Positions 56,074 to 64,000 of a stretch of DNA of 64,000 nt are shown piece by piece; positions within the stretch are counted from its first letter, which is position 1, and each line of letters starts with the position of its first letter. Both the position numbers and the translations under genes were made by a program. The notes below the pieces were generated by a model. It saw nothing but the letters and a program-made list of their open reading frames with translations, searched no databases and had not been told where the DNA came from. Where the stretch lies: contig NZ_KE650771.1 of assembly GCF_000447295.1 (NCBI RefSeq), positions 3,483,964 through 3,547,963 on the forward strand, written 5' to 3'. Origin of the DNA: Fischerella sp. PCC 9431. GTDB lineage: Bacteria > Cyanobacteriota > Cyanobacteriia > Cyanobacteriales > Nostocaceae.

Positions 56074-56851
56074 TTAATACTTGAAGGTAATAGTTATAGA
56101 TAGTATGTTTTCGCAGTTGAATGCCAAGATTGGTGAGGCTGACAGTTTCATTTGCAAAAGCCAGGGGTAAAACAAAAGGTTGAACCTCCTGGAGGGGATA
56201 AGGGGAAGAGGAACTTAAAAGCCTTGGGCCTCTAAACTTTTCCAAATTCATAGTAATGCCTTTACCCTCTAACTTTTACCCAAACCGTAGATAATGCGTA
56301 GCTGAGGCATATTGCCATCGTAACTAAATGGCACTAGCATTTGGGGTAAAGCGTTCAGAGGGCTTGGAGAAGTAGAGACATGAAAGGAAAATTTGCCCAT
56401 TCCTTCCTGTTTCACTCTCATCCTCTGTTTGTTTCCCCTCTACCAATGCTGCCATAATTGCCGTCTTTTTGTTATACAAATTCGCAAACAGCCTAACAAT
56501 TTTGGATTTTGGATTGACTCCACAGCCCCCATTTCCCCAAATTGGTGGCTAGGGGGAAGGGCTTGTACCCTGGGAGGAATTATCGGTCAATATTTCTCTC
56601 CAAGATGTTGGAAAACAGCAAGTAAAACCAGAGGGAAGAACCAAATAAAGTGGCGACAATATCGGAACCAGTGCGATTTTTTAAAGGAAGCGATCGCCAA
56701 TACCAAGGTTGTGTCATAAATTTGACTAGCTCAATTAGCACTAATTTAGGAGATAATTGAAGGTTAATTTTGAGTTTGTTTTTGCTATATTTCGTTTGTT
56801 CATTTTATAGTCATTTAAAATACAGTTGTTCTCAGTAAAATTACCGTAAAA
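56074..56851. other. Intergenic region between pipX and rfbC
   Basis: About 780 bp between divergent genes. It contains a family C repeat at about 56497-56580. The open frame at 56393-56719 runs through that repeat and has no recognisable protein, so I do not call it. Confidence 0.5.
56497..56580. repeat. Dispersed repeat family C, copy 3
   Basis: GGATTTTGGATTGACTCCAC is followed by CCCCAAATTGG and CTAGGGGG blocks, in the same order as at 25897-25982. Confidence 0.5.
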
Positions 56852-57421
56852 ATGAAGATAGTTTGTACTAAAATTCCTGATATTCTCATAATTGAACCTG
56901 AAGTCTTCCAAGATGATCGTGGCTTTTTCTTTGAAAGCTTTAACTACAAAAAATTTGCTGAAGCTACTAGTAATTTATTTAACTTCGTCCAGGACAACCA
57001 TTCTTACTCAAAACAAAATGTTTTGCGTGGTTTACACTACCAAATTCGACAACCACAGGGAAAGTTGGTCAGAGTAGTTAGTGGTAGTATATTTGATGTT
57101 GCTGTAGATATCAGAAAAAGCTCCTCGACTTTTGGTAGGTGGATAGGTTGTGAAATAAACGCTGAGAACAAACGCCAATTTTGGATACCACCGGGCTTTG
57201 CTCATGGTTTTGTTGTGCTTTCAGAATTTGCCGAAGTCCTTTATAAAACCACAGACTATTATGCACCCCAGCATGAACGATGCATCCTTTGGAATGATCC
57301 CGATTTGGGAATAGACTGGCCTCTAACCGCATCGCCAATCCTATCTGCTAAAGATAAGGCAGGTAAACCTTTTCAAGAATCCGAAGTTTTCACCCAGCCC
57401 TCTATTTTAGCGATGAAGTAG
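56852..57421 (+). CDS. rfbC: dTDP-4-dehydrorhamnose 3,5-epimerase
   Basis: This 189-residue cupin enzyme epimerises C3 and C5 of dTDP-4-keto-6-deoxyglucose. It has DDRGFFFESFN near 22-32, the substrate-binding DNHSYSKQNVLRGLHYQ with catalytic histidine, VAVDIRKSS, and FWIPPGFAHGFVVLSE. Length is standard. It begins the dTDP-rhamnose gene set of this region, but rfbD follows only after a 761-bp gap. Confidence 0.95.
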   Translation: MKIVCTKIPDILIIEPEVFQDDRGFFFESFNYKKFAEATSNLFNFVQDNHSYSKQNVLRGLHYQIRQPQGKLVRVVSGSIFDVAVDIRKSSSTFGRWIGCEINAENKRQFWIPPGFAHGFVVLSEFAEVLYKTTDYYAPQHERCILWNDPDLGIDWPLTASPILSAKDKAGKPFQESEVFTQPSILAMK

Positions 57422-58182
57422 ATGATTGTGGTTGCAAAGTAAAGTGTGGCAGCATTTTTGCAAAACGAACTAAAAACTACATTTGGAGCGCGATCGCTTA
57501 CAAAGAAATCAATTAAACTGGCATAGCAAAATAAATCACACAGTCATGCATCTTAAAGTATGAGGCGAGACAACACTAAATTAGCTGGCTATTTCACTGC
57601 AATGATGGCAAATCAGTCCTACAGTGTTGGAACTCAATATCAGCAAACCATAAAGCACACCAATTTTTATGGTTGAGATTTACCAAACTATAAAATGGGA
57701 ACACACATGCTTTACTATATCAAAAAAACACAACAAAATGTGTAACATGGTGTAAATAAATCAAAGAAATAAAACACAAGTTTGCAGTCATACTAATGTA
57801 GCTTACAGGCAATCACTATTGAGTTCAAATTAGTTCAAAAGCTTAAAAAGCCCGTGAAGTATGAAGAATGAAAAAGTAATTGAGCAAGTCGATGGAAATC
57901 AATAGAATGCGAGCAACAAAATGTAATCACCATTGAGTCCTTACCCGTAACAAATAACAAATGACAATTATAGCCAGTATTTTCAGTGTGCGGACTTACT
58001 TTCAGCTTTTGCCTTTTACCTCCTGTAGTGCTGTTTTTTTGTCCTAAACCATGAAAAAGGCGATCGCTACATGCTTATATCTTTGTTCATTATTCACATA
58101 ATGATATCCGCTAACTTGACATTAAAAAAATATTAAAAATACTAAAAAATGCTTTAAAATCAGTAATTTAAAGTATCAATTT
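57422..58182. other. 761-bp non-coding gap between rfbC and rfbD
   Basis: AT-rich, with no open frame that resembles a protein and no clear repeat element. It may separate two transcription units or hold a deleted gene. Confidence 0.5.
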
Positions 58183-59067
58183 ATGAGTAAATTAATTCTA
58201 CTAATCGGTAGTAATGGTCAAGTAGGTCAAGAACTACAACAAATTTTATCAACCTACGCAGATGTAATTTCAGTCGCGCGTCCCACTGTAGATCTTGCCC
58301 AACCAGATACTATATGCAGTGTAATTAGAGAAAAGCAACCACAAATTATCATCAATGCTGCTGCTTATACTGCGGTTGATCAAGCTGAAAGAGAACCAGA
58401 ATTAGCAAAAGTTATTAATGCAACAGCCCCAAAAATTCTTGCACAGGAAGCCAAAAAACAACAAGCTTTTCTAATTCATCTATCTACTGATTACGTTTTT
58501 GATGGCAAAAATTGTCGTCCTTATCAAGAAGAAGATCAAACTAACCCCTTAAGTATCTATGGTCAAACGAAACTAGCAGGAGAACAAGCTATTCGCGATA
58601 CTTACAATCATCATCTTATCCTACGTACTGCCTGGGTTTATGGAACTTTTGGCAAAAGCAATTTTGTCAAAACGATGCTACGACTAGGAGGAGAAAGAGA
58701 AGAAATTCGCGTTGTTGCAGATCAAATTGGTAGTCCGACTTGGGCCAGAGACATAGCAGAAACTATAGCTAAATTAATACCTCTGTTGAATCCAGAAATT
58801 GCTGGGACTTACCACTATACTAACAGTGGTGTTGCTAGCTGGTATGACTTTGCTGTTGCGATTTTTGAAGAAGCCCAAAAATTAGGCTTCTCACTGAAAA
58901 TCCAACGAGTTGTCCCTATTACTACTCCCGAATATCCTACACCTGCTGATCGCCCCAGCTACTCAGTCCTAGCATGTGCCAAAATAGCAAAGATTGTGGG
59001 AAATCATGCGCCCCATTGGCGACAAAGATTAAGGAAAATGCTGAAAGAGTTAGTGGTTAGTAGTTAG
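58183..59067 (+). CDS. rfbD: dTDP-4-dehydrorhamnose reductase
   Basis: This 294-residue extended SDR makes dTDP-L-rhamnose. The NAD(P) motif is GSNGQVGQEL at about 8-17. INAAAYTAVDQAE is near 64-76, STDYVFDG near 103-110, the YxxxK pair lies within IYGQTKLAGE, and RTAWVYG follows. Length is standard. rfbA starts 51 bp after the stop on the same strand, so they are likely co-transcribed. Confidence 0.95.
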   Translation: MSKLILLIGSNGQVGQELQQILSTYADVISVARPTVDLAQPDTICSVIREKQPQIIINAAAYTAVDQAEREPELAKVINATAPKILAQEAKKQQAFLIHLSTDYVFDGKNCRPYQEEDQTNPLSIYGQTKLAGEQAIRDTYNHHLILRTAWVYGTFGKSNFVKTMLRLGGEREEIRVVADQIGSPTWARDIAETIAKLIPLLNPEIAGTYHYTNSGVASWYDFAVAIFEEAQKLGFSLKIQRVVPITTPEYPTPADRPSYSVLACAKIAKIVGNHAPHWRQRLRKMLKELVVSS

Positions 59068-59118
59068 TAGCTGTTTTTCTACCACTAACTAATATCCACT
59101 ATCCACTAATCAATACTT

Positions 59119-60195
59119 ATGAAAGCATTAATTCTTGCTGGTGGTAAAGGTACTCGTTTACGTCCTCTAACTTATACAGGAGCAAAACAACTTGTTCCCG
59201 TTGCCAACAAGCCAATTTTATGGTATGGCATTGAAGAGATGGTTGCTGCTGGCGTAACTGATATTGGGATTATCATCAGCCCAGAAACAGGAACAGAAGT
59301 ACAAGCTAAAACCGGAAATGGCGATCGCTTTGGGGCAAAAATTACTTATATCTTACAAGATCAACCAGCAGGACTTGCCCATGCGGTGAAAGTTGCTTAT
59401 CCCTTTTTGAGAGATTCGCCTTTTGTCATGTATTTAGGTGATAACTTGATTCAACAAGGCGATTTAAGCTACTTTCTGCAAAAATTTACTACTCAACAGC
59501 AAGATGCGATAATTCTTTTGCGTCAAGTAAATAATCCTAGCGCCTTTGGTGTAGCTAGGGTTGATGAAACCGGACGAGTTTTGCAGTTAGTCGAAAAACC
59601 CAAAGTACCCCCTTCTAATTTGGCGTTAGTGGGAGTTTACTTTTTTTCTCATATTATTCATGATGCGATCGCCTGTATCCAACCTTCTGCACGAGGTGAA
59701 CTAGAAATCACTGATGCAATTCAATACCTTATAGATCAACAAAAGCAAGTTTTGGCTTGTCAATTGCAAGGCTGGTGGTTAGATACTGGTAAAAAGGATG
59801 ACTTACTAGAAGCAAATCGCTTGATTCTTGATACCTACTTAAACACAAAAATCTTAGGGGAAATAGATACCCAAAGTCATATAATTGGGCGAGTTCAGAT
59901 TGGGGCTAATTCTAAAATAGTTAACACCACTATTCGTGGCCCTGTAATCATAGGTAACAATTGTTATTTAGAAAACTGTTTTATAGGCCCTTACACAAGC
60001 ATTGCCGATAATACCAAACTGATTGAAAGTGACATAGAACATAGTGTAGTTTTAGAAGGTGCTAAAATAACTGGAATTCATCAACGTATTATTGACAGCG
60101 TGATTGGACAAAGGGCGCAACTAACCACTGCTCTACGACGTCCTAAAGCCTTGCGATTTATGATTGGTGATGACTGTCAAATCGAATTAACGTGA
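59119..60195 (+). CDS. rfbA: Glucose-1-phosphate thymidylyltransferase, long form
   Basis: This 358-residue nucleotidyltransferase makes dTDP-glucose from glucose-1-phosphate and dTTP. The signature LAGGKGTRLRPLT is at the N-terminus, VEKPKVPPSN near 155 and WWLDTGKKDDLLEA near 215. A left-handed beta-helix C-terminus (hexapeptide-like GANSKIVNTTIRGPVIIGNNCYLENC region) makes it the long RmlA/StrD form. It overlaps the following glycosyltransferase by 4 bp (GTGA), indicating translational coupling. Confidence 0.9.
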   Translation: MKALILAGGKGTRLRPLTYTGAKQLVPVANKPILWYGIEEMVAAGVTDIGIIISPETGTEVQAKTGNGDRFGAKITYILQDQPAGLAHAVKVAYPFLRDSPFVMYLGDNLIQQGDLSYFLQKFTTQQQDAIILLRQVNNPSAFGVARVDETGRVLQLVEKPKVPPSNLALVGVYFFSHIIHDAIACIQPSARGELEITDAIQYLIDQQKQVLACQLQGWWLDTGKKDDLLEANRLILDTYLNTKILGEIDTQSHIIGRVQIGANSKIVNTTIRGPVIIGNNCYLENCFIGPYTSIADNTKLIESDIEHSVVLEGAKITGIHQRIIDSVIGQRAQLTTALRRPKALRFMIGDDCQIELT

Positions 60196-61031
60196 TCTAC
60201 TTTTTAACAGTCAACTATTATTCAACGTCTCTGATTGCCAAATTAATTGGTTCTTTACCCAATCATAAACATTTAGATTTCCAATTTTTTATCATCAACA
60301 ACTCTCCTGATGATGATTCAATCGACAATCTTAAAGATGATTATGTCATTATTTTAAATGCTGCAAACAATTTGGGTTTTGGCAATGCTTGTAATTTGGG
60401 TTTGAAATTTATATATACTGAAGACTCACAAGCTATTGTTTGGATTATTAATCCAGATGCATATTTCCAAGAAATTAATTTAGAGAAAGTCAAGTTATTT
60501 TTTAAATCTTACCCCGAAATTTCTATCCTGGGGACAATTATTAATACTCCTGCTGGTGAAATTTGGTTTTCGGGTGGTTATTTTAATGCCAAAACAGGTG
60601 AAATTTCGACTCCCAATTTATTTACAGAGGAAAACCCAGATTTTGTGAAATGTGATTGGGTAACAGGTTGTAGCTTCATAATTAATTTTTGCAATTTTAG
60701 AGAATGTCCTTTATTTGATTCTGCTTATTTTCTTTATTATGAAGACTTTGATTTTTGTCAACGTTACGCCCATCAAGGACATTTAATAGCGGTTACTCAA
60801 AAATTTGGAGTTATACATCAGCCTTCTTCTATTACAAATAAATACGTATTCAGGAAAATAACAAATAGCACCTATGGCTACTTATTAAGTTTAGATAGAT
60901 ATACAAATAAACTAGTTTTAATCTTGAGATTAATTAGATTGATTTTTTATGCGTTAGCTTTGATATTTATCAAGCCTCAGATAGGATTAGGTAAAATTTA
61001 TGGAGTTTTTCTTTATTGGTGGAAAACTTGA
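60192..61031 (+). CDS. Family 2 glycosyltransferase (WbbL-like)
   Basis: This 279-residue GT-A enzyme is likely to use a dTDP-sugar such as dTDP-rhamnose. It has NNLGFGNACNLGL at about 61-73, a DxD-like NPDAYF near 91-96 and YEDFDFCQRYAHQGH near 181-195. The C-terminal hydrophobic stretch LILRLIRLIFYALALIFI may be a membrane anchor. It begins with GTG at 60192, inside the stop of rfbA. A hairpin follows its stop codon. Confidence 0.85.
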   Translation: MIYFLTVNYYSTSLIAKLIGSLPNHKHLDFQFFIINNSPDDDSIDNLKDDYVIILNAANNLGFGNACNLGLKFIYTEDSQAIVWIINPDAYFQEINLEKVKLFFKSYPEISILGTIINTPAGEIWFSGGYFNAKTGEISTPNLFTEENPDFVKCDWVTGCSFIINFCNFRECPLFDSAYFLYYEDFDFCQRYAHQGHLIAVTQKFGVIHQPSSITNKYVFRKITNSTYGYLLSLDRYTNKLVLILRLIRLIFYALALIFIKPQIGLGKIYGVFLYWWKT

Positions 61032-61048
61032 TGAGTGAACAACAAGAT

Positions 61049-61073
61049 CCTCGACTTCTTTAAGAAGTCGGGG
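61049..61073. repeat. Hairpin downstream of the GT2 gene
   Basis: CGACTTCTT pairs with AAGAAGTCG around one base, flanked by CC/GGGG. It lies 18 bp after the stop codon and may serve as a terminator. The motif resembles a dispersed cyanobacterial hairpin I have seen elsewhere. Confidence 0.55.
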
Positions 61074-61222
61074 AACTGATATCTCCCAGTTCCTAAACGG
61101 ATTGCGATAACTCAATACAATTCTTTAGAGAATCTGATGCTCAAGAGGGAATTTTGACTCTACTTTCAGTTAACTGTAAAATACCATATCATCAAATTTA
61201 TGAACGGATTAAGTTTGAATAA

Positions 61223-62410
61223 ATGAGCGATTTATTAATTAATTTATCTATTGTATTTTCTCAACCTACAGGCATAAGTAACTATGCTAAAAATCTTGTT
61301 CCTTATTTAAAATCTCTTAACCCGACTTTATTAACCGCTTTAAATTATCCAGAATTTAAATGTTACTCAATTCCAGGTAATTTGACGCCTGCGGATGGTA
61401 CAAAAGGTCATCTTAATCGCTTAATATGGACACAGTTTCAATTACCAAAAATATATAAAAAGCTAAAATCTCAACTAATTTTTTCCCCAATTCCAGAAGC
61501 ACCGCTTTATTATAATTCTCGTTTTGTCGTGATGGTTCACGATTTAATTCCGTTGCGTTTTCCTAAACGTTTTTCGCCTCTGACGCCCTACTTTAGTCAC
61601 TATATACCCCAAGTTCTTCAGCAGGCGCAACACATTATTTGTAATTCTCAAGCTACCGCTAAAGATATTACTGATTTTTACCAGATTGCTGGAAATAAAA
61701 TTACGCCAATTCCCTTAGCGTATGATGCGAATAATTTTCGACCCTTTATAAAAGATGTGGGGACGCGGGGACATGGGGGACAAGGAGGACAGGGGAACAC
61801 GGGGACGGGACGCGAGGATGCGGGGAATTTAGATGAAATACTCTCCGCGTCTAATTCACTCTCCGTGTCTGCTTCCTATCGCTATTTTCTCTACATTGGT
61901 AGACATGATCCTTATAAAAACCTCAACAGACTGATTGCTGCTTTTGCCAGCTTACCAAATCATGATGATTACCAATTGTGGTTAGCAGGACCACAGGATA
62001 AACGTTATACTCCCTTATTGCAAGCGCAAGTTGAGGAATTGGGTATCGCTAAGCAAGTCAAATTTTTAGATTACGTTCTCTACAGTGAATTACCAAAAAT
62101 TATCAGTGGGGCGATCGCACTCGTTTTTCCTAGTCTCTGGGAGGGTTTCGGTTTCCCGGTTATCGAAGCAATGGGGTGTGGTACTCCTGTGATTACCTCT
62201 AATATTTCCTCTCTTCCAGAAGTTGCTGGTGATGCTGCGATTCTCATCAATCCCTACGACATCAGAGAAATTACAGAAGCAATGGATAAAATTGCGACTG
62301 ATACACAACTGCGCGATCGCCTATCTGTCGCTAGTATCAGCAGAGCACATCAATTTAGTTGGGAAAAAACAGGACTAGCAACAGCAGAAGTCCTGAAACA
62401 ATTTATGTGA
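61223..62410 (+). CDS. Family 1/4 glycosyltransferase with an in-frame tandem-repeat insert
   Basis: This 395-residue GT-B enzyme has VMVHDLIPLRFP and HIICNSQATAKDI in the N-domain. The C-domain shows YFLYIGRHDPYKNLNRLI, the donor-binding ALVFPSLWEGFGFPVIEAMGCGTPVITS, and SSLPEVAGDAAILINP. Between the domains, about residues 178-218, is a Gly-, Thr- and Ser-rich stretch (VGTRGHGGQGGQGNTGTG and following) encoded by G-rich heptamer repeats. Homologues would be expected to go almost directly from the DANNFRP segment to YFLYIGRHD. The core motifs are intact, so the enzyme may tolerate the insert in its interdomain linker. Confidence 0.85.
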   Translation: MSDLLINLSIVFSQPTGISNYAKNLVPYLKSLNPTLLTALNYPEFKCYSIPGNLTPADGTKGHLNRLIWTQFQLPKIYKKLKSQLIFSPIPEAPLYYNSRFVVMVHDLIPLRFPKRFSPLTPYFSHYIPQVLQQAQHIICNSQATAKDITDFYQIAGNKITPIPLAYDANNFRPFIKDVGTRGHGGQGGQGNTGTGREDAGNLDEILSASNSLSVSASYRYFLYIGRHDPYKNLNRLIAAFASLPNHDDYQLWLAGPQDKRYTPLLQAQVEELGIAKQVKFLDYVLYSELPKIISGAIALVFPSLWEGFGFPVIEAMGCGTPVITSNISSLPEVAGDAAILINPYDIREITEAMDKIATDTQLRDRLSVASISRAHQFSWEKTGLATAEVLKQFM

Positions 62411-62417
62411 ACTCGTC

Positions 62418-62453
62418 AAAAATTAAAAATCAAAAATACAATTTTTAATTTTT
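62418..62453. terminator. AT-rich bidirectional terminator-like hairpin
   Basis: A perfect 13-bp stem (AAAAATTAAAAAT / ATTTTTAATTTTT) with a 10-base loop lies between the convergent glycosyltransferase and pyruvate kinase genes. It has A/T runs on both sides. Confidence 0.55.
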
Positions 62454-62465
62454 AATTCTTAATTC

Positions 62466-64000
62466 TTAAGGAGTTCCCACTGCTCCAGAGTAAACTAAAC
62501 CCCGTTGTATATCCATTGTTACAATCGAACCATCTCGAATTAGTTGTGTGGCCTTCTTGACGCCAACTATAACAGGAACACCGACACGTAAACCGATGAC
62601 TGCTCCGTGAGAAGTAAGACTATCATCCTCAGTTATAAGACCTGCGGCTTTGCGAATTACTTCCACAAAATCGGCATTAGTGCGGGGTGCAACCAAAATA
62701 TCACCAGGGTTAAAGTTACTTACATCCATACTGGTGTGTGCGACTCGTGCGCGACCACTGACCAAGCCTTGTCCGAGTCCAATTCCTCGTCCTAGTATTG
62801 CTGTCACAACTTCTACTTTGATCAAATCCGTGGAGCCAGAAACACCTTGCAATGTACCGGCGGTCATTACTACCAAATCTCCTTCAAAAACGAGATTATT
62901 TTCTAAAGCTACATTTATGGCTGCTTGGAATGTCTGGCCAGCTGAGGGTAATTCTAATACCAACAACGGTTTGACTCCCCATACCAGTTGCAATTGTCTG
63001 GCGACATTTACATGGGGTGTAATCGCTAAAATTGGTGTCCAAGGGCGGAATTTGGAAACATTGCGAGCTGTGGAACCTGTTTGAGTCAAGCTCATAATAG
63101 CTGCTGCTCCCAGTTGTTGAGCGATTTGTCCTACTGCTTGGCTAATTGCATTAGGAATAGAACGCTTGCGATCTCTAACTTGGCTAGCGTTATTGTTTTG
63201 GATGTTTTCTTGCTCGATTTTTTCTGCAATTCGCGCCATCGTCGCCACAGCTTCAACTGGGAACTTACCAACAGCAGTTTCATTAGAGAGCATCACCGCA
63301 TCCGTACCATCGAGAATCGCATTTGCCACATCCGACACTTCGGCACGAGTCGGACGGGGATTGCTGACCATGCTGTCTAACATCTGGGTAGCGGTGATGA
63401 TGGGAATTCCCAAGCGATTAGCAGTAGCAATCAAGCGCTTTTGCAGCATGGGGACATCTTCTGCTGGTAGTTCTACGCCTAAATCGCCTCTAGCAACCAT
63501 CACACCATCACACAAAGCCAAAATAGCTTCCATTTGTTCGATCGCTTCGTGCTTTTCTATTTTGGCAATCACTGGTACATTCTTACCAGCGCTGGAAATT
63601 AGTTCCTTAATTTCCATGACATCTTGGGGGTTGCGAACAAAGGAAAGTGCTACCCAGTCAACACCTTGATCCAGACCGAACATCAAATCTTCACGGTCTT
63701 TGTCGGTCATGGCTTTAATGGAAAGGTAAACTCCAGGAAAGTTTACGCCTTTGTTATTGGAGAGAGTGCCAGGAACGGTAATACGACAGTGAAGATCGCC
63801 TTTTTCCTTATCGATATCCTCAACGATCATTTCCACTCGTCCATCATCAAGGAGAATTCTCGCTCTTGCAGGTACTTCGTCTGCTAAATAATCGTAGGTA
63901 ACGCAGCTGATTTCTTGTGTACCAACTACTGGACGATTAGTCAAGGTGAAGCGATCGCCTTTTGCTAGCATTATTGAACCATTCTCAAACTTACCCAAGC
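62466..64000 (-). CDS. pyk: Pyruvate kinase (N-terminus beyond the window)
   Basis: This glycolytic enzyme makes pyruvate and ATP from phosphoenolpyruvate and ADP. About 511 residues are visible. The frame is still open at the window edge with LGKFENG, which in complete enzymes follows the QGPKIR segment, so roughly the first 80-90 residues are missing. Visible marks are DWVALSFVRN, VIAKIEKHEAIEQ (catalytic Lys), MVARGDLGVELP, ITATQMLDSM and DGTDAVMLSNETAVGKFP. The usual C-terminal allosteric domain is followed by a PEP-utiliser (phosphohistidine-type) domain with TNADFVEVIRKAAGLITEDDSLTSHGAVI, as in long-form cyanobacterial enzymes. Confidence 0.95.
   Translation of the reverse strand, partial: LGKFENGSIMLAKGDRFTLTNRPVVGTQEISCVTYDYLADEVPARARILLDDGRVEMIVEDIDKEKGDLHCRITVPGTLSNNKGVNFPGVYLSIKAMTDKDREDLMFGLDQGVDWVALSFVRNPQDVMEIKELISSAGKNVPVIAKIEKHEAIEQMEAILALCDGVMVARGDLGVELPAEDVPMLQKRLIATANRLGIPIITATQMLDSMVSNPRPTRAEVSDVANAILDGTDAVMLSNETAVGKFPVEAVATMARIAEKIEQENIQNNNASQVRDRKRSIPNAISQAVGQIAQQLGAAAIMSLTQTGSTARNVSKFRPWTPILAITPHVNVARQLQLVWGVKPLLVLELPSAGQTFQAAINVALENNLVFEGDLVVMTAGTLQGVSGSTDLIKVEVVTAILGRGIGLGQGLVSGRARVAHTSMDVSNFNPGDILVAPRTNADFVEVIRKAAGLITEDDSLTSHGAVIGLRVGVPVIVGVKKATQLIRDGSIVTMDIQRGLVYSGAVGTP

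Noticed and set aside
56393-56719. 108-codon open frame upstream of rfbC
   Set aside because: It runs through a dispersed repeat and its product shows no family features.

Overview
The window comes from a filamentous, probably heterocyst-forming cyanobacterium of the Nostocales. The evidence is the many HIP1 octamers (GCGATCGC) inside and between genes, heptameric short tandem repeats of the GGGGATC and TGCTCCC types, and cyanobacteria-specific genes (psbO, pipX, sepF/cdv2, a SigF-type sigma factor). The neighbourhoods sigF-psbO and ftsQ-ftsZ next to gshB-grxC are recalled from Nostoc/Anabaena genomes and were not searched. No rRNA, tRNA or CRISPR array was recognised.

Layout. 1-2.2 kb: the remnant of a DMT-type exporter, then a minus-strand run of flavin reductase, short-chain dehydrogenase and a DM13 protein. 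2.5-2.7 kb: a MITE with a 5-bp target duplication, just upstream of a GAF histidine kinase (2.7-4.0 kb). 4.0-8.9 kb: an ABC exporter with two paralogous permeases and one ATPase. 9.1-16.1 kb: a minus-strand cluster encoding a VWA-TM-FHA-like protein, a 1084-residue tubulin-like GTPase (Tubulin_2 type), a MotA/ZorA-like channel with a long tail and a MotB/ZorB-like OmpA protein. This is the best candidate for an uncharacterised system. 16.3-19.7 kb: a small unknown protein, a PilP-like lipoprotein, sigF and psbO. 20.5-27.4 kb: a small conserved gene, a 1685-residue STAND NTPase with 14 WD40 repeats, and an AAA-type ATPase upstream of it.

28.4-35.4 kb is mainly housekeeping: ftsQ, ftsZ, gshB, grxC and a methylmalonate-semialdehyde-type dehydrogenase. 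35.8-43.7 kb is a probable defence module: an Eco57I-type adenine methylase, a PLD-SNF2 helicase and a small unknown protein. The methylase gene carries two in-frame palindromic repeats and is bordered by a structured palindromic element. 43.9-50.0 kb holds a Ser/Thr kinase, a TPR protein with an exact 29-residue coiled-coil repeat, and ygfZ; this block lies between two identical 72-bp inverted repeats.

50.2-56.1 kb: a Ski2-like helicase, then proC, sepF, pipY and pipX, which put nitrogen/PLP homeostasis beside cell division. 56.9-62.4 kb: dTDP-rhamnose and glycosyltransferase genes (rfbC, rfbD, rfbA, GT2, GT4), the last with a tandem-repeat insertion translated in frame. The window ends inside a pyruvate kinase gene.

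Small dispersed repeats (MITE, hairpin families, tandem heptamers) are unusually dense and in several places have entered coding sequence without breaking the frame.
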